A stretch of DNA of 64,000 nucleotides from Gallionellaceae bacterium (GCA_030834965.1 JAUQWW010000040.1:1-64000), one strand, 5' to 3'. Shown: positions 10,150-19,574, counted from the stretch's first letter. Notes: generated by a model not told the origin, from the sequence alone. Numbers and translations: made by a program.

Positions 10150-10174
10150 CCCTCTCCCGCCTTGCGGGCGAGGG
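10150..10174. repeat. REP-like palindrome between bioF and bioH
   Basis: Arms CCCTCTCCCGC (10150-10160) and GCGGGCGAGGG (10164-10174) pair with one mismatch. It belongs to the same sequence type as the palindromes at 1339 and 5648. It lies in the 95-base gap of the bio operon; no U-tract follows on either strand. Confidence 0.7.
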
Positions 10175-10203
10175 AGCAAACGCCTCGCTGCGCGAATTTG
10201 AAA

Positions 10204-11358
10204 TTACTGTGCAAGCTCATGCAAACCCTCTGCCAGTTGTGAAACATCGTCCGCACTGTGTGCGGCGGACAGGGAGATGCGCAGCCGCGCCGTGCCCTGC
10301 GGCACGGTCGGCGGGCGTATTGCCGGAACCCAGATTCCGCGTACGCGCAGCCCTTCGCTCAATACTACGGCGTCCTCATTGGAACCGACCAGCAAGGGCT
10401 GGATGGGCGTGAATGAAGGCATCAGCGACCACGGCAACCCGCTCAGGCCAGCACGCAACTGCACGATCAATTTGCGCAGGTGCTCACGCCGCCATTCTTC
10501 CTCGCGCATTACTTCCAAACTTGCCAGCAGTGAGGAAGCCAGCGCCGGCGGGCTGGCCGTGGTGTAGATGTAGCTGCGCGCATTCTGCACTAGTGTTTCT
10601 GTCACAACTTTCTCGGCAGCGACGAAAGCGCCGGACACCCCTGCGGCCTTGCCCAATGTCGCCATGTAAATGATGCGCGGCAATTCCAAACTGAAATGCG
10701 CCAGCGAGCCGCGCCCTTCCTTGCCCAGCACGCCGAAGCCGTGCGCATCGTCCACCAGCAGCCAGGCATCATGCTGCTCGCACAATGCCAGCAGCTCCGG
10801 CAGCGGCGCGATGTCGCCATCCATGCTGAATACTGCATCAGTGATGATCAGCTTGCGCCCGCCATGGGTTTCTTCCAGCAGTTGCGCGAGATGCGCCATA
10901 TCGTTGTGACGATAGCGCTTCACCGTGGCGCGCGACAGCAGCATCGCGTCATTGAGCGAAGCGTGATTCAGCTTGTCAGCAAACACCGTGTCGCCGCGCC
11001 CGACAAGCGCCTGCACGGCGCCAAGGTTGGCGAGATAGCCGGTCGAGAACAGCAGCGCATGCGGCTTGCCGACGAATGCAGCGAGCGCCTGCTCCAGCTC
11101 GTGGTGTGCACCGGAGTGGCCGCTGACGAGATGCGAGGCACCCGCACCCACTCCGTATTGCTGCGCGCCGTGTTGCAGTGCCTCGATCAGTCGCGGATGA
11201 TTTGCCAGCCCGAGGTAATCATTGCTGCAAAAGGAAAGATAGTCTTTCCCATCAACCGTAATGTGCACACCCTGCGGCGATTCCAGAACGCGGCGGCGGC
11301 GCTGCAAGCCTTGCGCAGCGCGTTCGTCGAGCTTATGTTGAAGAACGGTAAACGGCAT
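10204..11358 (-). CDS. bioF: 8-amino-7-oxononanoate synthase BioF
   Basis: PLP enzyme that condenses pimeloyl-ACP with alanine, the first ring-assembly step of biotin. The 384-residue protein shows FCSNDYLGLANHPRL, GHSGAHHELE, VDDAHGFGVLG and the PLP-binding lysine in ATLGKAAGVSG, in the order expected for the alpha-oxoamine synthase family. Length is normal. It sits between bioB and bioH on the minus strand. Confidence 0.96.
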   Translation of the reverse strand: MPFTVLQHKLDERAAQGLQRRRRVLESPQGVHITVDGKDYLSFCSNDYLGLANHPRLIEALQHGAQQYGVGAGASHLVSGHSGAHHELEQALAAFVGKPHALLFSTGYLANLGAVQALVGRGDTVFADKLNHASLNDAMLLSRATVKRYRHNDMAHLAQLLEETHGGRKLIITDAVFSMDGDIAPLPELLALCEQHDAWLLVDDAHGFGVLGKEGRGSLAHFSLELPRIIYMATLGKAAGVSGAFVAAEKVVTETLVQNARSYIYTTASPPALASSLLASLEVMREEEWRREHLRKLIVQLRAGLSGLPWSLMPSFTPIQPLLVGSNEDAVVLSEGLRVRGIWVPAIRPPTVPQGTARLRISLSAAHSADDVSQLAEGLHELAQ

Positions 11359-11366
11359 GGATTTTC

Positions 11367-11440
11367 GTAGCTTGGGTTAGCGGCTTCATCGCGTAACCCA
11401 ACAACGCATCGTTGGGTTGCGCTACGCTAACCCAACCTAC
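11367..11440. repeat. Nested inverted-repeat element between bioB and bioF
   Basis: Outer arms at 11367-11382 and 11425-11440 match at 15 of 16 positions (GTAGCTTGGGTTAGCG and its complement with one change). Inside is a second inverted pair around GTAACCCAAC and GTTGGGTTGC. The 74-base block could form a cruciform or a two-level RNA hairpin in the bio transcript. It looks like a small dispersed palindromic element. There is no terminal U-tract. Confidence 0.7.
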
Positions 11441-11445
11441 ATTCC

Positions 11446-12441
11446 TTAATGGTTTTCGGAAAACGGATACATCCCCAGCTTGTCCAGCAGCGCACGGTCG
11501 CGCTCCACATCCGGGTTGCCGGTGGTCAGCAGTTGCTCGCCGTAGAAGATCGAGTTCGCCCCGGCCAGGAAGCACAGTGCCTGAACCGCTTCGGACATCT
11601 GCTGCCGCCCCGCGGACAGGCGCACGCGCGCGGTAGGCATGGTGATACGCGCGACCGCGATGGTGCGCACAAAATCGAGCGGATCGATGTCTTCGGTTTC
11701 AGCCAGCGGCGTGCCTTCGACCTTGACCAGATTATTGATCGGCACGCTGTCCGGATAGGGGTCGAGGTTCGCCAGCTGCGCAATCAGGCCGGCGCGCTGC
11801 GTGAGATTCTCGCCCATGCCGACGATGCCGCCGCTGCAGACATGCAGCCCGGCTCTGCGCACGCGCTCGATCGTGTCCAGCCTGTCCTGGTAATCGCGCG
11901 TGCTGATGATGCTGCCATAGAACTCTGGAGCGGTATCGAGGTTGTGGTTGTAGTAATCCAGCCCGGCATCGCGCAATTGCAGCACTTGCTCGTCATTCAG
12001 CATGCCGAGCGTGGCGCAGGTTTCCATGCCGATGCCGCGCACCGCCTTCACCATTTCGACCACGCTCGCCATATCGTCGCCGCTCGGTTCGCGCCACGCC
12101 GCCCCCATGCAAAACCGTCCCGCCCCGCGGTCCTTCGCAGCCTGCGCGGCCTCCACCACGGCAGAGACGTCCAGCATTGCACGGCTTTCCACGCCTGTGT
12201 CGTTGAACGCCGATTGCGGGCAATACCCGCAATCCTCGGAACACCCACCGGTCTTGATCGACAGCAAGGTGGAAAGCTGCACTGCGTTCGGGTCGAAATG
12301 TTGACGATGCACCTGTTGTGCGCGGTACAGCAGATCGGAAAACGGCAGCTTGAACAGCGCCTCGATCTCGTCGACGCTCCAGCGCGGCTCGGCCTCCTGC
12401 TTCTGGACAGGGCGGAAAAATTTCACGGTCTGAGTCGTCAT
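11446..12441 (-). CDS. bioB: Biotin synthase BioB
   Basis: Radical SAM enzyme that inserts sulfur into dethiobiotin. The 4Fe-4S motif CSEDCGYC (CxxxCxxC) lies near residue 60 and is followed by [18 protein letters not shown] and the C-terminal [14 protein letters not shown] segment are also typical. Start taken at 12441 ([11 protein letters not shown]); an in-frame start at 12480 would add 13 residues. First gene of the bioB-F-H-C group and divergent from comF, so the 81 bases between 12441 and 12523 should hold both promoters. I could not recognise a BirA operator there. Confidence 0.96.
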   Translation of the reverse strand: MTTQTVKFFRPVQKQEAEPRWSVDEIEALFKLPFSDLLYRAQQVHRQHFDPNAVQLSTLLSIKTGGCSEDCGYCPQSAFNDTGVESRAMLDVSAVVEAAQAAKDRGAGRFCMGAAWREPSGDDMASVVEMVKAVRGIGMETCATLGMLNDEQVLQLRDAGLDYYNHNLDTAPEFYGSIISTRDYQDRLDTIERVRRAGLHVCSGGIVGMGENLTQRAGLIAQLANLDPYPDSVPINNLVKVEGTPLAETEDIDPLDFVRTIAVARITMPTARVRLSAGRQQMSEAVQALCFLAGANSIFYGEQLLTTGNPDVERDRALLDKLGMYPFSENH

Positions 12442-12522
12442 GGCTTGTGGTCTGAATGAATTACAATAGCCCGGCATCATCCTTGAAAGGGCGCGCGCTT
12501 GTCAATTTTGACGCAGCATTTT

Positions 12523-13212
12523 ATGAACATCTGCTCAACATTTGAGCAGATGCTTCCCACCCAGCCCTGCGTGCTGTGCGGCGCAGCCAGCCGCCATGGC
12601 GCATGGTGCGCGGCATGCGATGCCGCCCTACCCTATCTGGCTGACGCGCATTGCCCGGTGTGCGCGCTGCCCACGCTGGATGGCGCAACCTGTGGACGCT
12701 GCCTGAAACGCGTGCCGCTTTTCAACCGCACCGTGGCGGCCTTCGCCTATGCTTTTCCGCTCGACAAGCTGGTGCAGGCCCTGAAATTTGGGGAACAGCT
12801 GATGCTGGCAAATAGCCTCGCAGACAAGCTGGCGCTGCGCATCAAAGTACCTCCAGATTGCATCGTGGCGATGCCGCTGCATCCCGCCCGCCTGCGTGAG
12901 CGCGGCTTCAACCAGTCCCGGGAACTGGCGCGACGGCTCGCAACAAAACTGGATGTTCCATTATTGAGCCAGGCCTGCCAGCGCGTGCGCGACACGCCGC
13001 CGCAATCTGCGCTGAAATGGAAGGAGAGGGGAAAGAACATGCGTCGCGCCTTTAGCTGCACGACCGATTTGTCAGGCAAGCATGTTGCGATGGTGGATGA
13101 CGTGATGACCAGCGGCGCTTCGCTGAATGAACTGGCGCTGGCTCTGCGCCGCGCCGGCGCGCGCGAGGTGAGTGCGTGGGTGATTGCGCGGACGCTGCCG
13201 CACACCGGCTGA
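12523..13212 (+). CDS. comF: ComF family protein (phosphoribosyltransferase-like)
   Basis: ComF/GntX-type protein, associated with DNA uptake in competent bacteria and often encoded beside bio genes in Gram-negatives. The N-terminus carries Cys pairs (CVLCG, CAAC, CPVC, CGRC), which should bind zinc; the C-terminal half is a type I phosphoribosyltransferase domain with a PRPP loop-like VAMVDDVMTSGAS. I used ATG 12523; a TTG start at 12499 and ATG 12553 are alternatives. About 229 residues. The stop abuts the mshN stop on the opposite strand. Confidence 0.88.
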   Translation: MNICSTFEQMLPTQPCVLCGAASRHGAWCAACDAALPYLADAHCPVCALPTLDGATCGRCLKRVPLFNRTVAAFAYAFPLDKLVQALKFGEQLMLANSLADKLALRIKVPPDCIVAMPLHPARLRERGFNQSRELARRLATKLDVPLLSQACQRVRDTPPQSALKWKERGKNMRRAFSCTTDLSGKHVAMVDDVMTSGASLNELALALRRAGAREVSAWVIARTLPHTG

Positions 13213-14403
13213 TCAGAGCTCTCTCAGCCGCTGCGCCACAAACGCCTGCAGATCCTCGCTGAGGTTATGCGTTTCGATGGCGCGCTTAAATGTGTCGCGC
13301 GCCTCGTCCTTGCGTTGCAGCGCCTGCAGAGAAATCCCCTGCCCCATCAGCCATACGCCAGAATTCGGTGAGAGCTGCAGCGCCTTCTGGTAATACGTGA
13401 CGGCTTCCTTGTGACGGCCCAACCGTTGCAGCAGCGCCGCGACAAACGCCTGATAATCGGCCTGCTGGCTCGCATAGGGCAAAGTCTTTTGCAGCGTTAG
13501 CAATGCAGACCACGGTGTATCGCGTTCAACCTGCAGGCGCGCAAGTACCATGGCAAACCAGCTGTGCTTGAGATTGTTTTTTAGCCCCTCTTTCAGCACA
13601 CGCTCGGCATCGTCGATACGCTTGTTTTCCAGCAGCAATACAACCAGGGCCTGGCGTGCGGCATCGTGACCGGCGTCGAGCCGCAATGCCGCTTCGTATC
13701 CGGCCAATGCTTCATTTATGTGCCCCTGCTGCATCAACGCGGCCGCCTTGCGGAATTCGTTGTCCGCCTGCTGCTCAACGCTGACCTGCTTGGTGCGCTT
13801 ATCCAACTTGCCTCCAATGGCAGCAGCAAGTGCCGGCGCAGCGGGGGGCACTTTGCGTTCTGCCGCAGGCTCTGTCTGCTGCACATCCGCATGGTCATCC
13901 GCACTGCCGGCCGGAACGGCAAAAGCCTCTCGTGCTTGGAGACGCGCCTTTGCAGCCTTGGGTGCGCTATAACTGCCTTTTGCGGCGAGCGGTTTGGCGT
14001 GCAAATCGGAAGATTGCGGGGTGATGCCAGATTCGCTGTTGATGCCCGGAACGAGTGGAGCCGCTTTTTGCGCGCCTTCCTCTTGAATAGCCTCCTCCTT
14101 TTGAGGAGCCTCCGGCGCGACTGCCGCAACGGGCTGCGATGGAGCAGCCGGTTCGGGCGCGGCTCTCGGCGCTGAAATCGGCGTGGCGGGCCCCTGCGCG
14201 GCAGGCACCCGTACTGAAGTCTTGTGCTGCCAGTACCACCCCGCCCATGCTGCCAAACCGACCAGCACCAGCACGCCCCCCATCATCAATGCGGCCTTGC
14301 GCCTGTTCTCCAACAAATTCACCACGCGGATTGCGTAGCCGCCGGGCAGCGAGTCCGCCCCGTTCTTTGCCAGATCGTTCAGAGTCTCGTTAATCGCATT
14401 CAT
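13213..14403 (-). CDS. mshN: MSHA biogenesis protein MshN-like, TPR protein
   Basis: 396-residue inner-membrane protein with a cytoplasmic N-terminus (MNAINETLNDLAKNG), one membrane helix near residues 37-55, a long Pro/Ala-rich linker and a C-terminal block of TPR repeats from about residue 215. This matches MshN, a bitopic component that links the inner-membrane platform to the MshL secretin. It is the last gene of the mshI-PilN-like-J-K-L-N run, 9 bases after mshL. In Vibrio an ATPase gene, mshM, stands between mshL and mshN; here it is missing. Confidence 0.82.
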   Translation of the reverse strand: MNAINETLNDLAKNGADSLPGGYAIRVVNLLENRRKAALMMGGVLVLVGLAAWAGWYWQHKTSVRVPAAQGPATPISAPRAAPEPAAPSQPVAAVAPEAPQKEEAIQEEGAQKAAPLVPGINSESGITPQSSDLHAKPLAAKGSYSAPKAAKARLQAREAFAVPAGSADDHADVQQTEPAAERKVPPAAPALAAAIGGKLDKRTKQVSVEQQADNEFRKAAALMQQGHINEALAGYEAALRLDAGHDAARQALVVLLLENKRIDDAERVLKEGLKNNLKHSWFAMVLARLQVERDTPWSALLTLQKTLPYASQQADYQAFVAALLQRLGRHKEAVTYYQKALQLSPNSGVWLMGQGISLQALQRKDEARDTFKRAIETHNLSEDLQAFVAQRLREL

Positions 14404-14412
14404 TGCAGCAGC

Positions 14413-16209
14413 CTAATGATTTGTCATGCCGCTCATACGGTCACGGCTGCGCACGATGTCATCGGACCAGCTGCCGTCGCTGTCCACCACCGTGGGCTTG
14501 AGCAGCAGGATCAGCTCGCGTTTGTCCGTGCGCCTGCTGGTCTGGCCGAACAAGGGTTTCGACATGCCGGGCAGGCCGGACTTATCGTCAAAGGTCGCCT
14601 GGCGCATCAGGCCGCCGATGACCACGATCTGTCCATCGCGCGCGCGCACGATGCTGTCGGTTTCCGAGACCGAGGTCGATGCCATGGGAATGGTCCCGCC
14701 CGTTGCCCCTGTCTGGCCGAACAGCGCAAATTTGTTCTTCTCGGAAATACTGGTAACCGAAGGGTGCACATGCAGGATGATCTCATTGTGCTCGTTGATG
14801 TTCGGCGTCACGTCCAGTGCAATCCCCGAAAACATCGAAGAATAGAGAGGTGTAACCGTGCCAGCTGTGGTGGAAGTAGTGGTCGTTATGGTCGATGTCG
14901 TGGAAAACCCGGTAATGAAGTATTCGTCCGTCCCGACCTTCAATATGGCCTTCTGATTGTTCAAGGTCGCGATGCGCGGACTGGACAGCACATGCACGCT
15001 GCCTTGTGTCTCCAGGAAATTCAGCAGCGCGGCGAAATTGCTGGTCTGCAACGCCATGCCGAACATCGAGCCGGCAACGCCCGCCGCAGCGGCACCCAGA
15101 GTGGCGCCCGGCAAGGACGAAATCGCGGAGTTGCCCAGGGTTTGCGCCGCGCCCCCGGCAGCATTGGGCATCATCATGCCGTCCGGGGACAGCACCCCGA
15201 ACGAGCTTCTTCTGTTCGAGCCGAGGTTCGCGAAACCCGCCCAGTTCACGCCGGACTGATAGCCGTCATTCAGCTGCACCTCGACGATCTTGGCTTCCAG
15301 TATGACCTGGCGCTCGATCGAAATTTGCGAGGCCTTGAGGTAGGCCGTGACACTCTTCAATTCGTCGGGCATGGCGCGCACCACGATTACGCCGGACATG
15401 GAGTTGATCACCACACTGCGCCCGTTTTCGTTGCCGACGATGGCTTTCAGCGACGCCTCCAGCTCAGTCCAGAAGTTGGACTTGGGATTGGATGTCGTGA
15501 TGACCGTGCTGCTGCTTCTCCCCCCGCCACTCGTACCGGTGGTTCCAGTCGTCGCGCCTGTTGTGCCTGCTACGCCTGTGGTACCCGTTGTACCTGCTGC
15601 GCCCGTTGTGGCGGCGGTAGTGCCAGTCGTACCGGTCGTGCCGGTTGTCGTACCTCCGCTGCTTGACGATTGCACGCTCAGCATGGACGAACCGCCACGA
15701 TTTGCCGTCAGGTAATTCACCTGAAACAGCCGGGTTTGCAGCGTGAGCGGCTGAATGAAAATACGGTTGGCATCAACCTTGTATTCGTAGCCATACATGT
15801 CCCGGATTGCCTCCAGTGCCTCGAACACGGTCACGTCTTTCAGGTTGAGCGAGATGGCGCCGGTAATGCCGGGTGGCACCAGCATGTTGTAGCGCGTTCC
15901 GGATACGACCGCCATGAATACCTGGCTTGCCGGCGTGTTGTTGACGGTGAGATCGAACCGGGCTTCCAGCGGCTTGTTGTCGACCTTGGGCATCGTCATC
16001 ACAAGCGGCGGCAGCAGTGCATTGTTGACTGCTTCTATATTGATGGTTTTGGCGTTTTCCCGTTGCCGTATGCTTTCCCGGGCGACTGCGTCCATTTCGC
16101 CCTGGACTGCTTGCGCTGTCGCATTATGCGTCGCGCTTGGCGTGGCGCAGGCTGAAAGGCCGGCCAGTGCCAGCATTCCCAATGACAGCAGTTTAAGTTT
16201 TCGACTCAT
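14413..16209 (-). CDS. mshL: MSHA pilus outer-membrane secretin MshL
   Basis: Outer-membrane ring through which the pilus exits. The 598-residue product has a lipoprotein-type signal (LAGLSAC, Cys near 21), an STN-like periplasmic segment, and a C-terminal secretin domain containing VLSSPRIATLNNQKA and GGLMRQATFDDKSGLPG. Between residues about 178 and 230 is a Thr/Gly-rich tract made of short GTTGTTG-type units, encoded by a low-complexity repeat around 15525-15660. That tract may vary in length between strains. The start overlaps the mshK stop by four bases. Confidence 0.93.
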   Translation of the reverse strand: MSRKLKLLSLGMLALAGLSACATPSATHNATAQAVQGEMDAVARESIRQRENAKTINIEAVNNALLPPLVMTMPKVDNKPLEARFDLTVNNTPASQVFMAVVSGTRYNMLVPPGITGAISLNLKDVTVFEALEAIRDMYGYEYKVDANRIFIQPLTLQTRLFQVNYLTANRGGSSMLSVQSSSSGGTTTGTTGTTGTTAATTGAAGTTGTTGVAGTTGATTGTTGTSGGGRSSSTVITTSNPKSNFWTELEASLKAIVGNENGRSVVINSMSGVIVVRAMPDELKSVTAYLKASQISIERQVILEAKIVEVQLNDGYQSGVNWAGFANLGSNRRSSFGVLSPDGMMMPNAAGGAAQTLGNSAISSLPGATLGAAAAGVAGSMFGMALQTSNFAALLNFLETQGSVHVLSSPRIATLNNQKAILKVGTDEYFITGFSTTSTITTTTSTTAGTVTPLYSSMFSGIALDVTPNINEHNEIILHVHPSVTSISEKNKFALFGQTGATGGTIPMASTSVSETDSIVRARDGQIVVIGGLMRQATFDDKSGLPGMSKPLFGQTSRRTDKRELILLLKPTVVDSDGSWSDDIVRSRDRMSGMTNH

Positions 16210-16631
16210 TTCTTCTCCTTCTTTCCCGCCTCGCTGGTTGATTGATCAACCGGCTTTTCCTTCCGGGAAACACGTTTCACTTTATGTGCTTCCGGCAGCA
16301 CGGCCACATTTTTTTTCTTGATTTCCACGCCAGGAAACAAGGCCAGCACTTGCCGGCCCTGCGATCCCTCCAACACTACACCGCTCTCGCTGACCTCAAT
16401 CAACCTAACATCGCCATGTTTCGCGCCCAGTTCAATCGTTTGACCATCGATGATGGCCGCACGCCGGTTGGGGGAAATCAGGATGGTCTGCAGCGCATTG
16501 CCCGCCGGGATGACATCGCCGGCAGGGGCGTTGATTTCAGCGGGCGGCTTCGTCGGATCGTTCAGTACCTGTGCCGACCCGATGGCCGGCATGCACAGCA
16601 TTAGCAGCGCACAGCCATTGCGGCAGAACAT
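16206..16631 (-). CDS. mshK: MSHA biogenesis protein MshK-like
   Basis: Small periplasmic protein of about 141 residues with a signal peptide (MFCRNGCALLMLCMPAIGSAQ), the sequence LNDPTKPP just after cleavage, and a PilP/GspC-like core (ILISPNRRAAIIDGQTIELGAKHGDVRLIEV). It probably connects the inner-membrane proteins with the secretin. I chose ATG 16631 because GAGGGG stands seven bases upstream; the ATG at 16658 overlaps mshJ and adds non-signal sequence. Confidence 0.8.
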   Translation of the reverse strand: MFCRNGCALLMLCMPAIGSAQVLNDPTKPPAEINAPAGDVIPAGNALQTILISPNRRAAIIDGQTIELGAKHGDVRLIEVSESGVVLEGSQGRQVLALFPGVEIKKKNVAVLPEAHKVKRVSRKEKPVDQSTSEAGKKEKK

Positions 16632-16642
16632 CAATACGCCCC

Positions 16643-17335
16643 TCAAATCTGTAGCCATATCTTGTCCAGACTCAGGGTATAGAGCGTCAGCGTCAGGGTC
16701 ACATCCGGATATGCCGCTTCCATATCTACCTCGCCCCAGAACATTTGGGCGGGCAACTGCTCAAGCGCAGTGAGGTATTGCAGCAAATCCGGATAACTGC
16801 CGCGTACAGTAATCCGCACGCCATGCCGGAACACCTGCTTGTCCGGCACGACCGCGGCGTCCACAGGTACAGCGCGTTCCCTTTCTTTCCCCGGCTTGGC
16901 CGCCTTATCGATCAGCGGGGCAGCAGGCAAGGTTTGCAGACTGATTAATTGCAGCCTGCCATTCCGCCTGAGCACCTCCTCCAGCAGACCGCCCATGTTT
17001 TCCGGGGCTACCAGGCGCTCGCGGCGGCTTTGCAGGTAAATATCTCCTTCGGCGATTTGCCGCTTGACTTGCTCCAGATGCTGGCGCATCGGTGAGATTG
17101 CATCCGCCCTCTTGGCCGCCAGCAAGGTTTCTATCTCTGCCAGTATCCCCTTCATCCTCTCCTGTTTCTGTACCACCTCGGCAGACAGTTTTTTCTGCTG
17201 CGCCAGCAGGGGGTCAAGAAACGTCGTCATGATCAGCGAGACCAGCATGAACGCGACAGCAGCAAAAATCAGCGCACGCTCCCGCAGTGACATGCCGTCA
17301 ATCTTGTCTGCGAGCTTTTTCCAGTACTGCTTCAT
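16643..17335 (-). CDS. mshJ: MSHA biogenesis protein MshJ (PilO/GspM-like)
   Basis: 230-residue bitopic inner-membrane protein: a short cytoplasmic N-terminus (LADKIDGMSLRERALIF), a membrane helix near 22-42, a coiled-coil segment (about 45-110) and a ferredoxin-like periplasmic domain. This is the GspM/PilO architecture. It overlaps the PilN-like gene by four bases and mshK follows. Confidence 0.83.
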   Translation of the reverse strand: MKQYWKKLADKIDGMSLRERALIFAAVAFMLVSLIMTTFLDPLLAQQKKLSAEVVQKQERMKGILAEIETLLAAKRADAISPMRQHLEQVKRQIAEGDIYLQSRRERLVAPENMGGLLEEVLRRNGRLQLISLQTLPAAPLIDKAAKPGKERERAVPVDAAVVPDKQVFRHGVRITVRGSYPDLLQYLTALEQLPAQMFWGEVDMEAAYPDVTLTLTLYTLSLDKIWLQI

Positions 17336-17946
17336 TGCTTCACCGCCCAGCTAGTCTCAAGCGATTGCAGCGTGAACTCCACATAACGCCCGCCTTCACC
17401 GCTTCGCTGCATCTGGAGTGCCGCAATCGATTTCCCGCTCATCACTTTTTCGTGGCCCAGCCTGCGAATATAGGCCGGCACCAATTCGGGGGACAACACT
17501 GCACCGCTCATGCTCATCTGTGCCGCATCCCCGATGATATTAAAGCGTGTCAGCCATAAACCGTGCTCTGCCTGGCGTGCGAATGCGCGCATGTATTCCG
17601 AATAGCCGGTGGTATTGCCTATCACCCCGCTTCTCAAGGTTTCGACGATCTCATTCTGGGCAGACAGCTTGGCTTCTGCCACCCTCAATTCCTCTTCCAG
17701 GGTTTCATTGACTTGCTGCGGCGAGAACCCTTCTTTGTAGCGCTTCAGCTTCTCCTGCTCGGAAACATAGCGCTTGTCCGTTTCTTGAGACTGCCTGGTC
17801 AGCGACTTGACCTGATACACCGCGTAACCATAGAACAGCGTCGACCCCGCCATGATCAGTGCCAGCCCCTGCAGCATGGTGACCAATGAAAACAATTTTT
17901 TCTGTTTCAGAAAAACAGGATTGAACAGATTAATCTGCTGGCTCAC
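17332..17946 (-). CDS. PilN-like MSHA assembly protein
   Basis: 204-residue bitopic protein of the PilN/GspL-C type. MSQQINLFNPVFLKQKKLFS at the N-terminus contains the INLFNP motif that binds the PilM-type cytoplasmic partner, followed by a membrane helix near 20-45 and a periplasmic coiled coil. The upstream mshI encodes that PilM-like partner. Four-base overlaps with mshI and mshJ indicate coupled translation. In Shewanella-like loci the equivalent is sometimes called MshI2. Confidence 0.8.
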   Translation of the reverse strand: MSQQINLFNPVFLKQKKLFSLVTMLQGLALIMAGSTLFYGYAVYQVKSLTRQSQETDKRYVSEQEKLKRYKEGFSPQQVNETLEEELRVAEAKLSAQNEIVETLRSGVIGNTTGYSEYMRAFARQAEHGLWLTRFNIIGDAAQMSMSGAVLSPELVPAYIRRLGHEKVMSGKSIAALQMQRSGEGGRYVEFTLQSLETSWAVKQ

Positions 17947-18899
17947 AGCGCCCGCCTTTCCTGCCGCAGGGCCGCGCCCAGCGCCAGGAACACCTGGGCT
18001 GCATATTCACTGTTCGCCAGCTCAGGCACTGCGCCGATCTCCAGAACCTGCGCCAGATCAATCTGCTCCACCGGCACATCCAGATCGGCACCCAGCAGTT
18101 GAACCAGGCCCAGCTGCTCTGGCGCGGAAACCAGCAAACGCTGCACCGAAATGTAGCTGTATTGGCGGCCGAAATAATCCATGGATCGCTCCAACTCCAG
18201 CTGCAGCCGTTCCAGATACTGCGTGCGCATGCTTTCATCGGTATCCTGCAATTGCCCTATGGTGATTTCGATGCGGCGCGCCAGATACAACTCTCCGCTG
18301 CACGTGAAAGTGAGCAGACCGCCATTGTCATCGAGCGACAGCAGTGCCAGCCCGCTCTCTCCCTCCTCAAACAAAACGGCAATATTGCGCTGCGCCATTT
18401 CCGGAATATCGATCACCTTGAGATCAATCTTCGCCTTCTCGAACAGGGAAATGCGATTCTGTATGACGCTGTTGTGTGCGGCAATCGCATACAGTGCCTG
18501 CGGGCGCTCGCCGCCGCCGCTGTTGGCGGGAATCTTCAGCACATCGATGGTGGCCTCTTCCACGAGGTAATCCAGCGAATCCTTGATGCGCCAGCGGATG
18601 GCCGTCTTCATCTCCTCCACGGGAATATTGGGCGTGTCCACCAGCAGCATCTGATATTCACCGGGCTCAAGCAGCGTGATGAACTGGAAATCGCCAATCC
18701 GCGCATCCTTGCGGAGTTTTTCCAGCGCAGCCGGTGTCACATTGTCTGCGGGATGGAAGGCGCACATCAGCACTTCCGGCTTGGCGCCGGCGTGCCTGAC
18801 CTGCGCAAAATACACGCCGTGACTGTTCACGCAAGCGGCGACCCACCCTATGTGCTGGTCGGTGCGGCGGAACAATTTGGATAGATTCGGGATTTTCAT
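17943..18899 (-). CDS. mshI: MSHA biogenesis protein MshI (PilM-like)
   Basis: 318-residue cytoplasmic protein resembling PilM/GspL-N. It has an actin-like fold signature (VAACVNSHGVYFAQV near the N-terminus, then VIDIPEMAQRNIAVLF and LLSLDDNGGLLTFTCSGELYLARRI). It should dock on the INLFNP motif of the next gene product. First gene of the mshI-N group, after a 185-base gap from mshP. Confidence 0.82.
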   Translation of the reverse strand: MKIPNLSKLFRRTDQHIGWVAACVNSHGVYFAQVRHAGAKPEVLMCAFHPADNVTPAALEKLRKDARIGDFQFITLLEPGEYQMLLVDTPNIPVEEMKTAIRWRIKDSLDYLVEEATIDVLKIPANSGGGERPQALYAIAAHNSVIQNRISLFEKAKIDLKVIDIPEMAQRNIAVLFEEGESGLALLSLDDNGGLLTFTCSGELYLARRIEITIGQLQDTDESMRTQYLERLQLELERSMDYFGRQYSYISVQRLLVSAPEQLGLVQLLGADLDVPVEQIDLAQVLEIGAVPELANSEYAAQVFLALGAALRQERRAL

Positions 18900-18942
18900 T
18901 ACCAGCTTATCTTATTGATAACAATTCATGAAACGCGCATGG

Positions 18943-18970
18943 GACTACCCGTGGTCTCACTATATCGGCA
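18943..18970 (-). promoter_or_regulatory. Possible weak sigma-28-like promoter upstream of mshI
   Basis: On the minus strand a GCCGATAT octamer (complement of 18962-18969) matches seven of eight positions of the FliA -10 element and lies about 60 bases before the mshI ATG. The -35 octamer at the correct 11-base spacing (TCAATTAA) is poor. The element is listed because it would agree with the two strong sites at the pilin genes. The remaining bases of this 185-base gap show no other recognisable feature. Confidence 0.25.
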
Positions 18971-19084
18971 CGGATTCCATTTAATTGAGCAAACAGGGGG
19001 GAGAAATGCTGGCAATTCCGTCGTTCAGGCGACGCGGAACAAATCCGGCTACATCGCTGCTGCGGATGGTTGAAGCGGAGAAAT

Positions 19085-19564
19085 CTATTTCCAGAGGATG
19101 ACGTGGCTGGCAGCAATTCCCTGATTCCAGATGGCCGCCTGAATTTCGCGCTCGACATAGTCTGCGCTTCCCGGCGTCGCACCGTTCACTCCGCTGGCAG
19201 TGGCGGCAATGTTATACACCCATATGTTGCTTGCGCCCTCTACGGCTGAGGCGGCACTGCACTGCACATTCACACTGAATTCGGATAGCGCGCCGGGCAA
19301 CGGCACCGCGCTGCTGGCTGCCCCCGTCTGGCAGGCAGTGGCAAATGCGCCGCCTGTAACACCGGACTGCGTAATCTGAAATGCGCTCCACTCGACCCCC
19401 GCCCGCGCCGCCTGGTAGGCACGAGAACCCAGCACATCGATCGCCGAACCTTGCTGCTGCGCGGTAAAAAACGTCATCATCAGCGCACCGAGGCCCGCCA
19501 GCACCACCAGCAGGAAAATGGCCGTAATCAGGCTGAATCCTTGTTGGGTCTTGTATTTCATCAT
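19085..19564 (-). CDS. mshP: MSHA minor pilin-like protein MshP (PilX-like)
   Basis: About 159 residues. The N-terminus MMKYKTQQGFSLITAIFLLVVLAG has a short basic leader, a Gly-Phe processing site and a hydrophobic helix, but Glu5 of ordinary pilins is replaced by Thr/Ala-type residues, as in PilX/GspK-like proteins. The remainder is a small domain with Cys residues. Start at 19564, ten bases after the mshO stop. Last gene of the pilin group. Confidence 0.78.
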   Translation of the reverse strand: MMKYKTQQGFSLITAIFLLVVLAGLGALMMTFFTAQQQGSAIDVLGSRAYQAARAGVEWSAFQITQSGVTGGAFATACQTGAASSAVPLPGALSEFSVNVQCSAASAVEGASNIWVYNIAATASGVNGATPGSADYVEREIQAAIWNQGIAASHVILWK

Positions 19565-19574
19565 GGCGCAAGCC

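Noticed and set aside
12442-12522. BirA operator in the bioB-comF gap
   Set aside because: No palindrome resembling the TTGTAAACC-type half-sites could be found.
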